A stretch of 64,000 bases of DNA from assembly GCF_036248255.1 (NCBI RefSeq), contig NZ_CP109178.1, forward strand, positions 1,736,001 through 1,800,000, read 5' to 3'. A program made the position numbers and the translations under genes. The notes under the pieces are model-generated. The model worked only from the letters and a program-made list of their open reading frames with translations. It made no database searches and was not told the DNA's origin. This DNA comes from Streptomyces sp. NBC_01717 (lineage in GTDB: Bacteria; Actinomycetota; Actinomycetes; Streptomycetales; Streptomycetaceae). Positions 42,001 to 48,305 of this stretch are shown here, piece by piece; within the stretch, counting starts at the first letter, position 1, and each line of letters opens with the position of its first letter.

Positions 42001-43379
42001 TCGGATGGATCGGTGACAAGGCCAAGTGGCTCTGGGACAAGGCGATCAAGCCTCCGTTCGAGAAGATCAAGGAGGGCGTTGACCTCGTTGCAGCCGCGTT
42101 TAAGCTGTCCAAGGACAACATCAAAAAGCACTGGGATCAACTCCAGGACATCGCCAAGAAGCCAGTCCGTTTCATCATCGATCACGTCTACAACGGCGGA
42201 ATCGTTCCGTTGTGGAACCGAGTTGCTGACGTCACTGGCGCCGACAAAATCAAGAAGATGGACCTGAAGGGGTTCGCAACCGGTGGCATCATGCCGGGCT
42301 ACTCGCCCGGGATAGACAACCACGTGATTGCGGTCTCCGGCGGTGAAGCCATCATGCGACCGGAAGTCACCCGGGCCGTTGGGGCGTCGCGTATCCACGA
42401 GCTGAACGCAGCTGCCCGCTCAGGCGGTATCAGCGGTGTTCAGCGTGCGATTGCCAACGGGATGCCAGCGTTCAAGGACGGTGGCATCTTTGGCAGCATC
42501 TGGGGCGGGCTGAAGTCCGCGGGTGGGGCCGTCGTCGACGGCGCGAAGAGCACCGCTGACTTCCTCACCAACCCGGACAAGCTGTTCAACGCTGCGACGA
42601 GTTGGGCGAAGGAGCAGATGCGGGGCTTCGCGTCCTCCAAGTGGGGTCAGCTGACGACAGAGATCCCTGTCGCGCTGCTGAAGAGCCTGAAAAACTCGAT
42701 CTTCGGCGACGGAAGCGGCACGGTCGCAACGGGTGGCGTGGGACGAGCCCTGATGTGGGCACGCTCGAAGGCTGGCATGCCCTATCAGTGGGGCGGTGCT
42801 GGCTCGCCCTCATTCGACTGCTCCGGGTTCATGAGCAGCATTCAGAAGGTGATCCTTGGCCAGGTGCCGAAGGGTCGCCTGTGGTCGACGTTCTCCTTCC
42901 AAGGGGACAACGCCCCCGCGGGATGGGTGCGCAACCTGAATTCGCCGTTCCGGATCGGTGTGACAAATGCGGGCGTGGGCCACACGGCTGGCACCCTGGC
43001 CGGCGTCAACGTCGAGTCCAGGGGTGGCGCCGGCGTGGTTGTCGGCAAGGGCGCGCGAGGCTGGAACGACCCACTATTCACGTCGCACTACGGCTTCGCC
43101 CCCGCCATCGGCAACCCCAAGCTCTACGACAGTGGCGGCTACCTCCCGCCGGGGCTGAACCTCGTCGCCAACGGCACGGGTAAGCCTGAACCGGTCTTCA
43201 CGTCCGGCCAGTGGGCTGACGTCCGCGCAGCGAGCAACGGCGGTACGTCGGTGCCGAATATCCAGGTGATCTCGAAGACCTACCTGGACGGCCGCGAAGT
43301 GAGCGGCGTGATTGATCACCGCATCGAGCTGCGCGACGCAGCCACCGGACGCGCGATCGAGACCGGCCGCTACGTATGA
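39012..43379 (+). CDS. Phage tail tape-measure protein with C-terminal NlpC/P60-like domain
   Basis: 1455 aa with one uninterrupted frame. In order: a mixed N-terminus; a Gly/Ala hydrophobic stretch (about 215-255); long Ala/Gln/Arg coiled coils (about 260-560, QVEQAERAVADAAQRAAEQ); a second membrane-like segment (about 760-840); Trp-rich repeats (about 880-1020, units like WLWDKAIKPVFGWIGDKAK); GFATGGIMPGYSPGIDNHVI, typical of tape measures; and a hydrolase-like region (about 1240-1380) with YQWGGAGSPSFDCSGF (catalytic Cys) and VGHTAGTLAGVNVES (His). In siphophages this protein sets tail length, and its end can cut peptidoglycan during DNA entry. No other tail gene is present. Confidence 0.9.
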   Translation: MADLDIVGSVAVDVVPIIPQFHAKLKGLVLPVADRVGREAGERMGQAISNNIVVAIPNAINQGGQAARVAAGRQGDNAGGAFATSLKRKLEVAFRAMPKLQVGLADTGVDAELARLRSKLEQLSNKRIGIDVDAMAARAEVERIEKELQRLGASHPNVAVRADTATARAALAAIREEIDSVDRKEANVRVDVDTGRAQAALMGLGIQMAATAAIPLGPIIAAGLGAVVSMAAAAGAGVGALALVAIPAVKGITSALQLKSAAEAEAASTTDRSTASTSQAAAKALQLAGAQASLASAHRNAAQAVAAAGRQVEQAERAVADAAQRAAEQRQAAADGVKRAEQQLTDAKRTARQAEQQLTQARADAAQQLRELSDRLIDGHLSQQEAALRVKQAEQDLQATLADTTATDLQKEAAQLAYERAVQNSKEQQKSFADLQKSAAKQRAAGVEGSDAVRAATERVSQAQRGVADQTDALRKAQAAAAKAAVDGARAVADAQERVSDATRNAANAQASAAESIASAERGLQSARLSSTKATGAATTKQDEYRAALEKMTPASRQLFDAIAGPSGLTKAFKAWSTSLQPAVLPLFTRGVDGAKNSLPGLTPLVLAAASAVGILQDKASGELKSPFWQGFKQDIAENAKPAIVGLGTAFGNILKGMAGIIDAFLPHMAGISKTMGRITERFANWATGLKGSPEFERFLQYVRDNAPPMAEFIGKVLTSMLDFSKAVAPLSTALFAVVGPLFDAISWLSTNMPGLVQTLWALYAVNKLITVGMTAFGIAMGLYNTVVALAALETFTWAAALQATGIVPLITAIVVVVAALVAGVIWAYKNVGWFHDAVDAAWTGIKATTTFLWDNVLKPVFSAIWTAMKAIGTIAMWLWDNALKPAFKFIGEAAQFLFTLVVTLFLLPAYLAFKALGKIGMWLWDKAIGPAFRAIGEAAKWLWDKALKPIFGWIGDKAKWVWEKGIKPAFGEARKEFDALGKVAKWLWDKAIKPVFGWIGDKAKWLWDKAIKPPFEKIKEGVDLVAAAFKLSKDNIKKHWDQLQDIAKKPVRFIIDHVYNGGIVPLWNRVADVTGADKIKKMDLKGFATGGIMPGYSPGIDNHVIAVSGGEAIMRPEVTRAVGASRIHELNAAARSGGISGVQRAIANGMPAFKDGGIFGSIWGGLKSAGGAVVDGAKSTADFLTNPDKLFNAATSWAKEQMRGFASSKWGQLTTEIPVALLKSLKNSIFGDGSGTVATGGVGRALMWARSKAGMPYQWGGAGSPSFDCSGFMSSIQKVILGQVPKGRLWSTFSFQGDNAPAGWVRNLNSPFRIGVTNAGVGHTAGTLAGVNVESRGGAGVVVGKGARGWNDPLFTSHYGFAPAIGNPKLYDSGGYLPPGLNLVANGTGKPEPVFTSGQWADVRAASNGGTSVPNIQVISKTYLDGREVSGVIDHRIELRDAATGRAIETGRYV

Positions 43380-43404
43380 CCTGACGCACACACAGACGCA
43401 CCCA

Positions 43405-43491
43405 GAGGCCGCCCTCCCGCCATGGGAGATCGGCCTCCACGCATCACCCCACCTGGCCCTCCACGTAGCCGACATGGCGCCGTGGAGGGCC
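43405..43491 (+). terminator. Double hairpin after the tape-measure gene
   Basis: First hairpin GAGGCCG...CGGCCTC (43405-43437) with inner CTCCC/GGGAG; second hairpin GGCCCTCCACG / CGTGGAGGGCC (43455-43491, 11 bp perfect). A ribosome site and the next small gene follow 26 bp later. Confidence 0.75.
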
Positions 43492-43517
43492 TCCCCATGA
43501 CTTGAGAGGACAACACC

Positions 43518-43676
43518 ATGGACTACACCGACGCCGCGAAGAACCAGCCCGTTCAGTGCCCGCAGTGCGGTGCCGACGTCGCGCAGACCCCGGGCCGCGG
43601 GAAGATCAAGCGCTTCTGCAACCCATCCCACGGGCGCTCGTGGCGGACTCGGATGCGGTCGGCCGGCTGGCTCTGA
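43518..43676 (+). CDS. Zinc-ribbon microprotein 3
   Basis: 52 aa: MDYTDAAKNQPVQCPQCGAD, then GRGKIKRFCNPSHGRSWRTRM and a short tail. CPQCG...FCNPSHG is a compact CxxC...C...H zinc ribbon with a basic helix, the third such protein in the element. It has AGAGGA about 9 bases upstream. Function is unknown; DNA or RNA binding is plausible from the basic tail. Confidence 0.7.
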   Translation: MDYTDAAKNQPVQCPQCGADVAQTPGRGKIKRFCNPSHGRSWRTRMRSAGWL

Positions 43677-43767
43677 CGTCAGAGCGGCTCGATGCGCCCT
43701 TGACCCGCTCCTCCATTCGCGCCATCGTCGTAGAACATTGCGCAACGGCTGCGACCATGGAGGAGCC

Positions 43768-44010
43768 ATGACGCTACGGTTCATCGCAAAGGACCCCAAC
43801 ACCAACGGGGAAAACTGCCCGACGGTGTGGATCGACGAGGAGAAGCAGGAGTTCGTAATCCAGGGATGGAACCCGGACGAGGACACCCGCACGGAGTGCC
43901 TGACCACCGGCCCCATCCCCGACACTGAGGGCGTCGTCCGGCTGCCCGTCCGAATGGCTGGCGTACTGAGGGAGGCGTGCGACGTTGCCGAAGGTACCAA
44001 CCTTCGCTGA
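43768..44010 (+). CDS. Small DUF protein of an XRE/DUF6879 cassette
   Basis: 80 aa, ATG at 43768 with GGAGGAG. MTLRFIAKDPNTNGENCPTV then WIDEEKQEFVIQGW is a pattern I recognise as the usual first member of Streptomyces DUF6879/XRE cassettes. Its end overlaps the next gene by 26 nt, showing coupling. The role is not established; by analogy with Scr1-type sets it may be an antagonist or antitoxin-like partner. Confidence 0.75.
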   Translation: MTLRFIAKDPNTNGENCPTVWIDEEKQEFVIQGWNPDEDTRTECLTTGPIPDTEGVVRLPVRMAGVLREACDVAEGTNLR

Positions 44011-44506
44011 GTTGCTGGCTGACTGCCGGCGCTCCGCCGTTCACCTGGAGATGCGCGACGTCTACGGGGTGGCCAACGAGGACGCCGACTTTCAGGCGTG
44101 GCAAGCGGGGCACAGGTACGAACTGGACGACCGCGCGTCGTGGTGGAACGACTTCCATCAGACCGTCGCCGACGGGGTCGCTCGCGGCATCAGCGTGCGA
44201 CGCGTGCGCGTTGTCTCCGAGCCTGTGTCGGACTACATCCGATTCGAGCACTCATGTACGCCGCAGAACCTGACGGCCGGAGAAGACATTCGGTGGCTGC
44301 CCCGTCGGCTGACGTCGGAGCTGCTGCTCCCCGGCAATGACTACTGGCTCTTTGACGACCGAGCCGTGAAGTTTGGTCTGTTCACCGGAGAGGGCGCGAT
44401 CCTGGGGCATCAGATGTCCTACGCGACGTCAGTCGTCAAGCAGTGCGCCGATGCGTTCGACACGGCGTGGGACCGCGCGGTACCGCATGCGGATTACAGG
44501 GTCTGA
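43985..44506 (+). CDS. DUF6879 family protein
   Basis: 173 aa from a TTG at 43985 with GGGAGG upstream. The core matches DUF6879: TFAELLADCRRSAVHLEMRDVYG, WQAGHRYELDDRASWWNDFHQTV, VRRVRVVSEPVSDYIRFEH, RRLTSELLLPGNDYWLFDDRAVKFGLFTGEG. The biochemical role is unknown. The family nearly always sits beside XRE/DUF5753 regulators, as here, forming a regulator/effector set that mobile elements often carry. Confidence 0.85.
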   Translation: MPKVPTFAELLADCRRSAVHLEMRDVYGVANEDADFQAWQAGHRYELDDRASWWNDFHQTVADGVARGISVRRVRVVSEPVSDYIRFEHSCTPQNLTAGEDIRWLPRRLTSELLLPGNDYWLFDDRAVKFGLFTGEGAILGHQMSYATSVVKQCADAFDTAWDRAVPHADYRV

Positions 44507-44515
44507 CGTCTACCC

Positions 44516-45358
44516 ATGTTCCCGACGTCCAGTGTCCAGGCTGCCCGTACTGCGCTTGCCGCGCGGCTGCGGGAAATCCGCCTGGACGCTGGGCTGACGG
44601 GGCGGGAGGTCGCAGCCCGGACCGGCTGGCAGCCGTCGAAGGTGAGCCGGCTGGAGAACGCCACGACGCCTCCGTCCGATTCCGACATCAGGGCGTGGTG
44701 CGAGGCATGCGGCACCGTGGAACGGGCGCCGGATCTGATCGCGGCCTCTCGCACCGCAGAGTCGATGTACGTGCAGTGGCGACGTGTCCAGAGAACGGGC
44801 CTGCGACAGCTTCAGGAGTCGCGCGTACCGCTCTTCGAGAAGACTGCTGTGTTCCGCGTGTACTCGTCGTCCGTCGTCCCGGGGCTGCTCCAGACCGCGG
44901 AGTACGCGGCAGCCCTCCTGACGTCCATTACGCAGTTCCACGGCACCCCCAACGACGTGGGGGAGGCTGTGGCGGCACGGCTGGCCCGGTCGCAGGTCAT
45001 TCACGAGGCCGGGCATCAATTTTCGTTGATCCTGGAGGAGTCGGTCCTCCGTCACGTCGTCGGGGATGCGGCGACAACTGCGGGACAGCTGGGGTACCTC
45101 CTGGCCGCAATGGCGTTTCCCGCTGTGTCGGTCGGCATCGTTCCTGCGGGCACCCCGCGGAAGATGTGGACGACGGAGACGTTCAACATCTACGACGACA
45201 CCCGCGTTCACGTGGAGCTGCTGACGGCGGCAGTCACGGTGACGGAGCCGCAGGAAGTAGCGCAGTACGTGGGAGCGTTCGCTGAATTCGCCGCGCTGGC
45301 TGTCTACGGGGCGAAGGCGAGAGCGCTCGTAACGGCCGCAATCGACGCGCTCGACTGA
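44516..45358 (+). CDS. XRE-family regulator with DUF5753 domain
   Basis: 280 aa. HTH: LAARLREIRLDAGLTGREVAARTGWQPSKVSRLEN; DUF5753: FRVYSSSVVPGLLQTAEYAAALL, FSLILEESVLRHVVGD, MWTTETFNIYDDTRVHVELLTA. It is the element counterpart of the chromosomal gene at 11033-11896. The start at 44516 has a weak ribosome site and lies 9 bp after the DUF6879 stop. It may bind the tandem GTAGAACT repeats just downstream of its own gene. Confidence 0.9.
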   Translation: MFPTSSVQAARTALAARLREIRLDAGLTGREVAARTGWQPSKVSRLENATTPPSDSDIRAWCEACGTVERAPDLIAASRTAESMYVQWRRVQRTGLRQLQESRVPLFEKTAVFRVYSSSVVPGLLQTAEYAAALLTSITQFHGTPNDVGEAVAARLARSQVIHEAGHQFSLILEESVLRHVVGDAATTAGQLGYLLAAMAFPAVSVGIVPAGTPRKMWTTETFNIYDDTRVHVELLTAAVTVTEPQEVAQYVGAFAEFAALAVYGAKARALVTAAIDALD

Positions 45359-45364
45359 ATCTGC

Positions 45365-45394
45365 GTAGAACTCCGTAGAACTTCCTGGAACTCA
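45365..45394. repeat. Three tandem 10-bp repeats, probable operator
   Basis: GTAGAACTCC, GTAGAACTTC and CTGGAACTCA follow one another without spacers, one helical turn each, 55-84 bp upstream of the next start. The inverted repeat GTCGTCT-TCC-AGACGAC (45414-45430) lies between them and the gene. Confidence 0.7.
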
Positions 45395-45448
45395 CTTTGC
45401 CTGCGTCCGTAGCGTCGTCTTCCAGACGACAAACGTGGAGGAGCGGGC

Positions 45449-45667
45449 ATGGCGACCATCATGAAGCAGCCCCGGGAAGTACACCTGACGGAGCCGATCT
45501 CTCCGAATCCGTACCCAGGCTGCGACGTCTGCGCAGCGCTCGTCCGGGAATGGATCGACATCACAGAGCCGGCCTCCCCGCTGTTCGACGTGGAGCGCGC
45601 TCACCGTATCGTCGACGAGGTCAGAGATCATCGCAGTCAGGACGAGGTAGCAGCCCCCGCGCTCTGA
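45449..45667 (+). CDS. Small protein downstream of the XRE regulator
   Basis: 72 aa, ATG at 45449 with GGAGGAG. MATIMKQPREVHLTEPISPN leads to PGCDVCAALVREWIDITEPA and an acidic helix; one CxxC motif is present. Proteins of this kind follow XRE/DUF5753 genes in Streptomyces and in integrative elements, but the function is unknown. It is expressed from its own promoter region carrying the GTAGAACT repeats. Confidence 0.7.
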   Translation: MATIMKQPREVHLTEPISPNPYPGCDVCAALVREWIDITEPASPLFDVERAHRIVDEVRDHRSQDEVAAPAL

Positions 45668-45771
45668 CGTCCCACATACCCGCGCTCCGGCTCGTCACAG
45701 TCGGCGCGCGGTGGGCGGCAGGGATCGGCTCCTCACGGTGAGGTCGACAAGCCAGTCCCTGCCCGTCCGCT

Positions 45772-45807
45772 AGCCCCGCTCCTTCCCCCGTAGGAGCGGG
45801 GCTTTTT
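45772..45807 (+). terminator. Terminal intrinsic terminator of the element
   Basis: Perfect 11-bp stem AGCCCCGCTCC / GGAGCGGGGCT followed by TTTT, 13 bp before the attR arm. It would insulate the interrupted host gene from element transcription. Confidence 0.9.
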
Positions 45808-45838
45808 GGTGCCCTTCGTCAGTACACTTAGCCAGTAC

Positions 45839-45845
45839 TCCTGAT
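45839..45845. other. attR core of the integrated element
   Basis: Core TCCTGAT identical to 31119-31125. The element-side arm to its left (45820-45838) begins CAGTACACTTAGCC; the host side continues as the phosphodiesterase reading frame (ATGAGCAAG). Confidence 0.8.
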
Positions 45846-46683
45846 GAGCAAGAACTTGTACCCGAACTGGGGTCAGGACCACCGTGCGGCAGAGATCGCG
45901 AAGGCATCGTTCTTTCAGGGCAACGACGTCGTGGTACTCCAGGAGGCGTTCGACAACTCCGCCTCCGACGCGCTGGCACAGAACGCGTCCGCCCAATACC
46001 CGTATCGGACGCCGGTGGTGGGCCGGAGCAAGAGCGGCTGGGACGCCACGGGCGGCGCCTACTCGGCCACGACTCCGGAGGACGGCGGCGTCACCGTACT
46101 GAGCAAGTGGCCGATCATCCGCAAGGAGCAGTTCATCTACAAGGACGCCTGCGGCAGCGACTGGTGGTCCAACAAGGGCTTCGTCTACGCCCAACTGAAC
46201 GTCAACGGCACGGCGGTGCATGTAGTGGGAACCCACGCGCAGTCGACCGACTCCGGATGCGGGTCGGGTGAGGCGGCGCAAATGCGCAGCCGGCAGTTCA
46301 AGCAGATCGACGCCTTCCTCGACGCCAAGAACATCCCCGCGTCCGAACAGGTCATCGTGGCGGGCGACATGAACGTCGACTCCCGCTCCCCCGAGTACGC
46401 GTCGATGCTCGCCGATGCCGGACTCGCCGGAGCCGATGCCCGCACCGGGCACCCGTACTCCTTCGACACCCAGGACAACTCGATCGCCTCGTACCGCTAT
46501 CCCGACGACCCTCGCGAGGATCTCGACTACGTCCTCCACCGCGCCGGGAACGCGAAGCCGTCCGGGTGGACCAACGAGGTGGTCAAGGAGCAGAGCGCGC
46601 CCTGGACCGTCTCCAGCTGGGGCACGGACTACACGTACACGAATCTCTCCGACCACTACCCACTGATCGGCTCCGTCGGCTAG
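45844..46683 (+). pseudogene. 3' part of secreted sphingomyelinase/EEP phosphodiesterase gene
   Basis: 279 codons from attR to the stop, lacking signal peptide and first strand. The EEP-fold catalytic residues are here: VVVLQEAFDN (metal Glu), VHVVGTHAQS (His), VIVAGDMNVDS (DxN), EDLDYVLH and NLSDHYPLIGSV (final Asp-His pair). It is close to sphingomyelinase C-type phosphodiesterases. As it stands it has no secretion signal or ribosome site and is probably silent until the element excises, when the frame joins the 5' part at 30983-31123 to give about 326 aa. Confidence 0.9.
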
Positions 46684-46934
46684 CGGGACCGTGTCAACCG
46701 GCCGGCCTCGGAATCATCCGCGTCATACGTAGTGCCGACCGGTGCCGCTTCGACCGCAGCCACGGTGCAGGGGTACGCCACGGGGCCGGGGCGTGCCGTC
46801 GGTGGCTGCGGGAACGGCTGTCGTCGGCAGGCCGGTCGCGGGGACGCGGCCTGTGGTTCTGCGCCCGGTGGGTCTCGTTGGGGCGCTGGTCGCCCGGGAC
46901 TTGCTGGGCGACCGGGGTGCTTCGTCGGGCCGGA

Positions 46935-47402
46935 TCAGTAGGCCGAGTTGACGTTGTCGATCGAGCCGTAGCGGTGCGCGGCGTAGTTGGCGGAGGCCGT
47001 GATGTTGGCGACCGGGTCGTAGATGTTCGTCGAGGTGCCGGCGACGTGGTACGTCTTGAAGGTGGGGTCGATGACCTGCATCAGGCCCTTGGACGGGATG
47101 CCCTTCATGGCGTTGGAGTCCCAGTTGTTGATGGCGTTGGGGTTGCCGGAGGACTCGCGCATCAGGTTCTTGTGGATGCCCTCGTAGGTGGCCGGGATGC
47201 CCTGCTTGTGCAGGATCTCCAGCGACTGCTTGATCCAGGTGTCGACGTTGCCGCCGGACTGGGCGGGGGTGGCGGCCGAGGCGGCCGGGGCGCTGACGAC
47301 GGTGCCGGCCATGACGGCGGCGCCGGCTGCGAACATGCCCAGCGAGATCTTCTTGGTCTTGGTCATGCGGGCGAACTTCTTGGGCATCGCGGTGATCTGC
47401 AC
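46935..47402 (-). CDS. Secreted SLT-type lytic transglycosylase
   Basis: 155 aa from a GTG at 47402 (AGGA 8 bases upstream). A signal peptide (TKTKKISLGMFAAGAAVMAG, cleavage near ASA) precedes a compact SLT domain: HKNLMRESSGNPNAINNWDSN with the catalytic Glu83, GIPSKGLMQVIDPTFKTYH, and ANITASANYAAHRYGSIDNV. The family cleaves peptidoglycan glycan strands. It is a minimal single-domain member without a binding module. Upstream are two near-identical TGAC-N4-GTCA elements that may regulate it. Confidence 0.9.
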   Translation of the reverse strand: MQITAMPKKFARMTKTKKISLGMFAAGAAVMAGTVVSAPAASAATPAQSGGNVDTWIKQSLEILHKQGIPATYEGIHKNLMRESSGNPNAINNWDSNAMKGIPSKGLMQVIDPTFKTYHVAGTSTNIYDPVANITASANYAAHRYGSIDNVNSAY

Positions 47403-47573
47403 GTGGTAATTCCTGTTCTGTCGGGGGGTGATGCCAAGAATTGTTAATCGGGAGGGAATCCCGGGTCAATGCCCACTTCTTACTACTGCGATTAGTATCG
47501 GGTGCAGAAAATGATGGCAGAAGTGGTCGCGCGCGACCGGGGAGCGGGCCTCGGTGCTCTACTATTCAGCTTC

Positions 47574-47650
47574 AGAGTGACGCCCGTCATATGGCTCACC
47601 CCACACGGCAAATGCCTCAAATCAGCACAAGAGTGACCCAGGTCATGTGG
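47574..47650. promoter_or_regulatory. Pair of TGAC-N4-GTCA direct repeats upstream of the transglycosylase
   Basis: AGAGTGACGCCCGTCATATG (47574-47593) and AGAGTGACCCAGGTCATGTG (47630-47649), each followed by G; 17 of 21 positions match. Both contain the dyad TGAC-N4-GTCA and they are 56 bp apart, 170-250 bp upstream of the transglycosylase start. Confidence 0.5.
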
Positions 47651-47949
47651 CCTGCGTCATATCGAAGGCGCCCAATTCGCTCACCGTAATGCAGCAAATG
47701 CATTACGTATTCATGGCGGAGTAGTGGAATATCGGCGCTCGTAGTCGGGGAACCCTTTCCGGTGATCGAGGGCCGATGTCCGGGGCCTGACGGGTCTGCC
47801 GGCGGTATGTAGCGGGGCTGATTCGGCGCCGTACGGCCGTGTGAATGAGCCCCCCATGGGGACAGGGCTCCGGCGCAGCCCTTATACAAGACGTCGACCA
47901 GCGAGCCCCCTACCTACAGGCGATCTCCCTGCGAACCGATTCCCTGCCC
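47651..47949. other. Intergenic remainder upstream of the transglycosylase
   Basis: No gene and no recognisable riboswitch. It contains a further GTCATAT half-site near 47657 and short AT-rich stretches around 47690-47740, but nothing I can assign. Confidence 0.4.
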
Positions 47950-48120
47950 TCAGGTGAAGACCGCGACGATGCCGTCGTCGCGGCGGCGGCGGCAGCAGCC
48001 GAGTTCGCGGGCCTGTAGGCGGCCGGTCGCCGACAGTGTGCCCGGCAGCCAGCCGGTGGCGATCCCCGCCTCGTTGTCTGCCGTGGTGGCGTGGGTCTCG
48101 TACACGATCTCGATGGACAC
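47950..48120 (-). pseudogene. Truncated histidine phosphatase (phosphoglycerate mutase-like) gene
   Basis: A GTG at 48120 with a perfect AAGGAG reads 56 residues: VSIEIVYETHATTADNEAGI, then GWLPGTLSATGRLQARELG and DDGIVAVFT, before a stop. The E-T-H-A-T-T-x-D-N-E-A-G-I-A-T-G-W-L-P-G start and the R..L..x-G...A..LG helix are the N-terminus of actinobacterial histidine phosphatases, normally about 200 aa. The rest is absent. Confidence 0.75.
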
Positions 48121-48305
48121 GCGCGGACTCCTTCGGGATCAAAGCGCTTCGGCAAAGGGCGTCCGTCGCACCGGGGGACTTCTCCATCTCCAGCAGGCCC
48201 CACAACGACCTTGGCAGATAATCGCGTAGCGGGGCGGGAGACTGCACGACTGGCACTCCACCCCGACCATGTCCCGGACCTGCGCCACCCCGAAGGAACA
48301 TCTCC

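Larger units (their letters stand above)
31119..45845 (+). mobile_element. 14.7-kb integrated phage-satellite-like element
   Basis: Bounded by TCCTGAT cores within a split chromosomal gene, with a serine integrase adjacent to attL. In order it holds: integrase; ribbon-helix-helix protein (opposite strand) and operator array; a zinc-ribbon protein; an 888-bp non-coding replication/packaging-like region; a small zinc-motif protein; two phage-like hypothetical proteins; a reverse-strand small protein; a probable small terminase; a hypothetical; a primase-polymerase-like protein; two zinc-finger microproteins; a tape-measure protein; another microprotein; and a DUF/DUF6879/XRE set. There is no capsid, portal, large terminase, sheath or lysis gene. 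Most genes have strong ribosome sites and separate terminators, arguing against random decay. A prophage with an internal deletion remains possible. Confidence 0.82.

Noticed and set aside
47403..47949. c-di-AMP (ydaO-type) riboswitch upstream of the secreted transglycosylase
   Set aside because: This riboswitch often precedes Streptomyces cell-wall hydrolases, but I could not find its conserved blocks in the leader.
48131..48143. AAAGCGCTTCGG near the amidohydrolase gene as a third LacI operator
   Set aside because: Only the 8-bp core is palindromic; the flanks do not match the 3.6-kb or 23.8-kb sites, and it lies just outside the start of a truncated gene.
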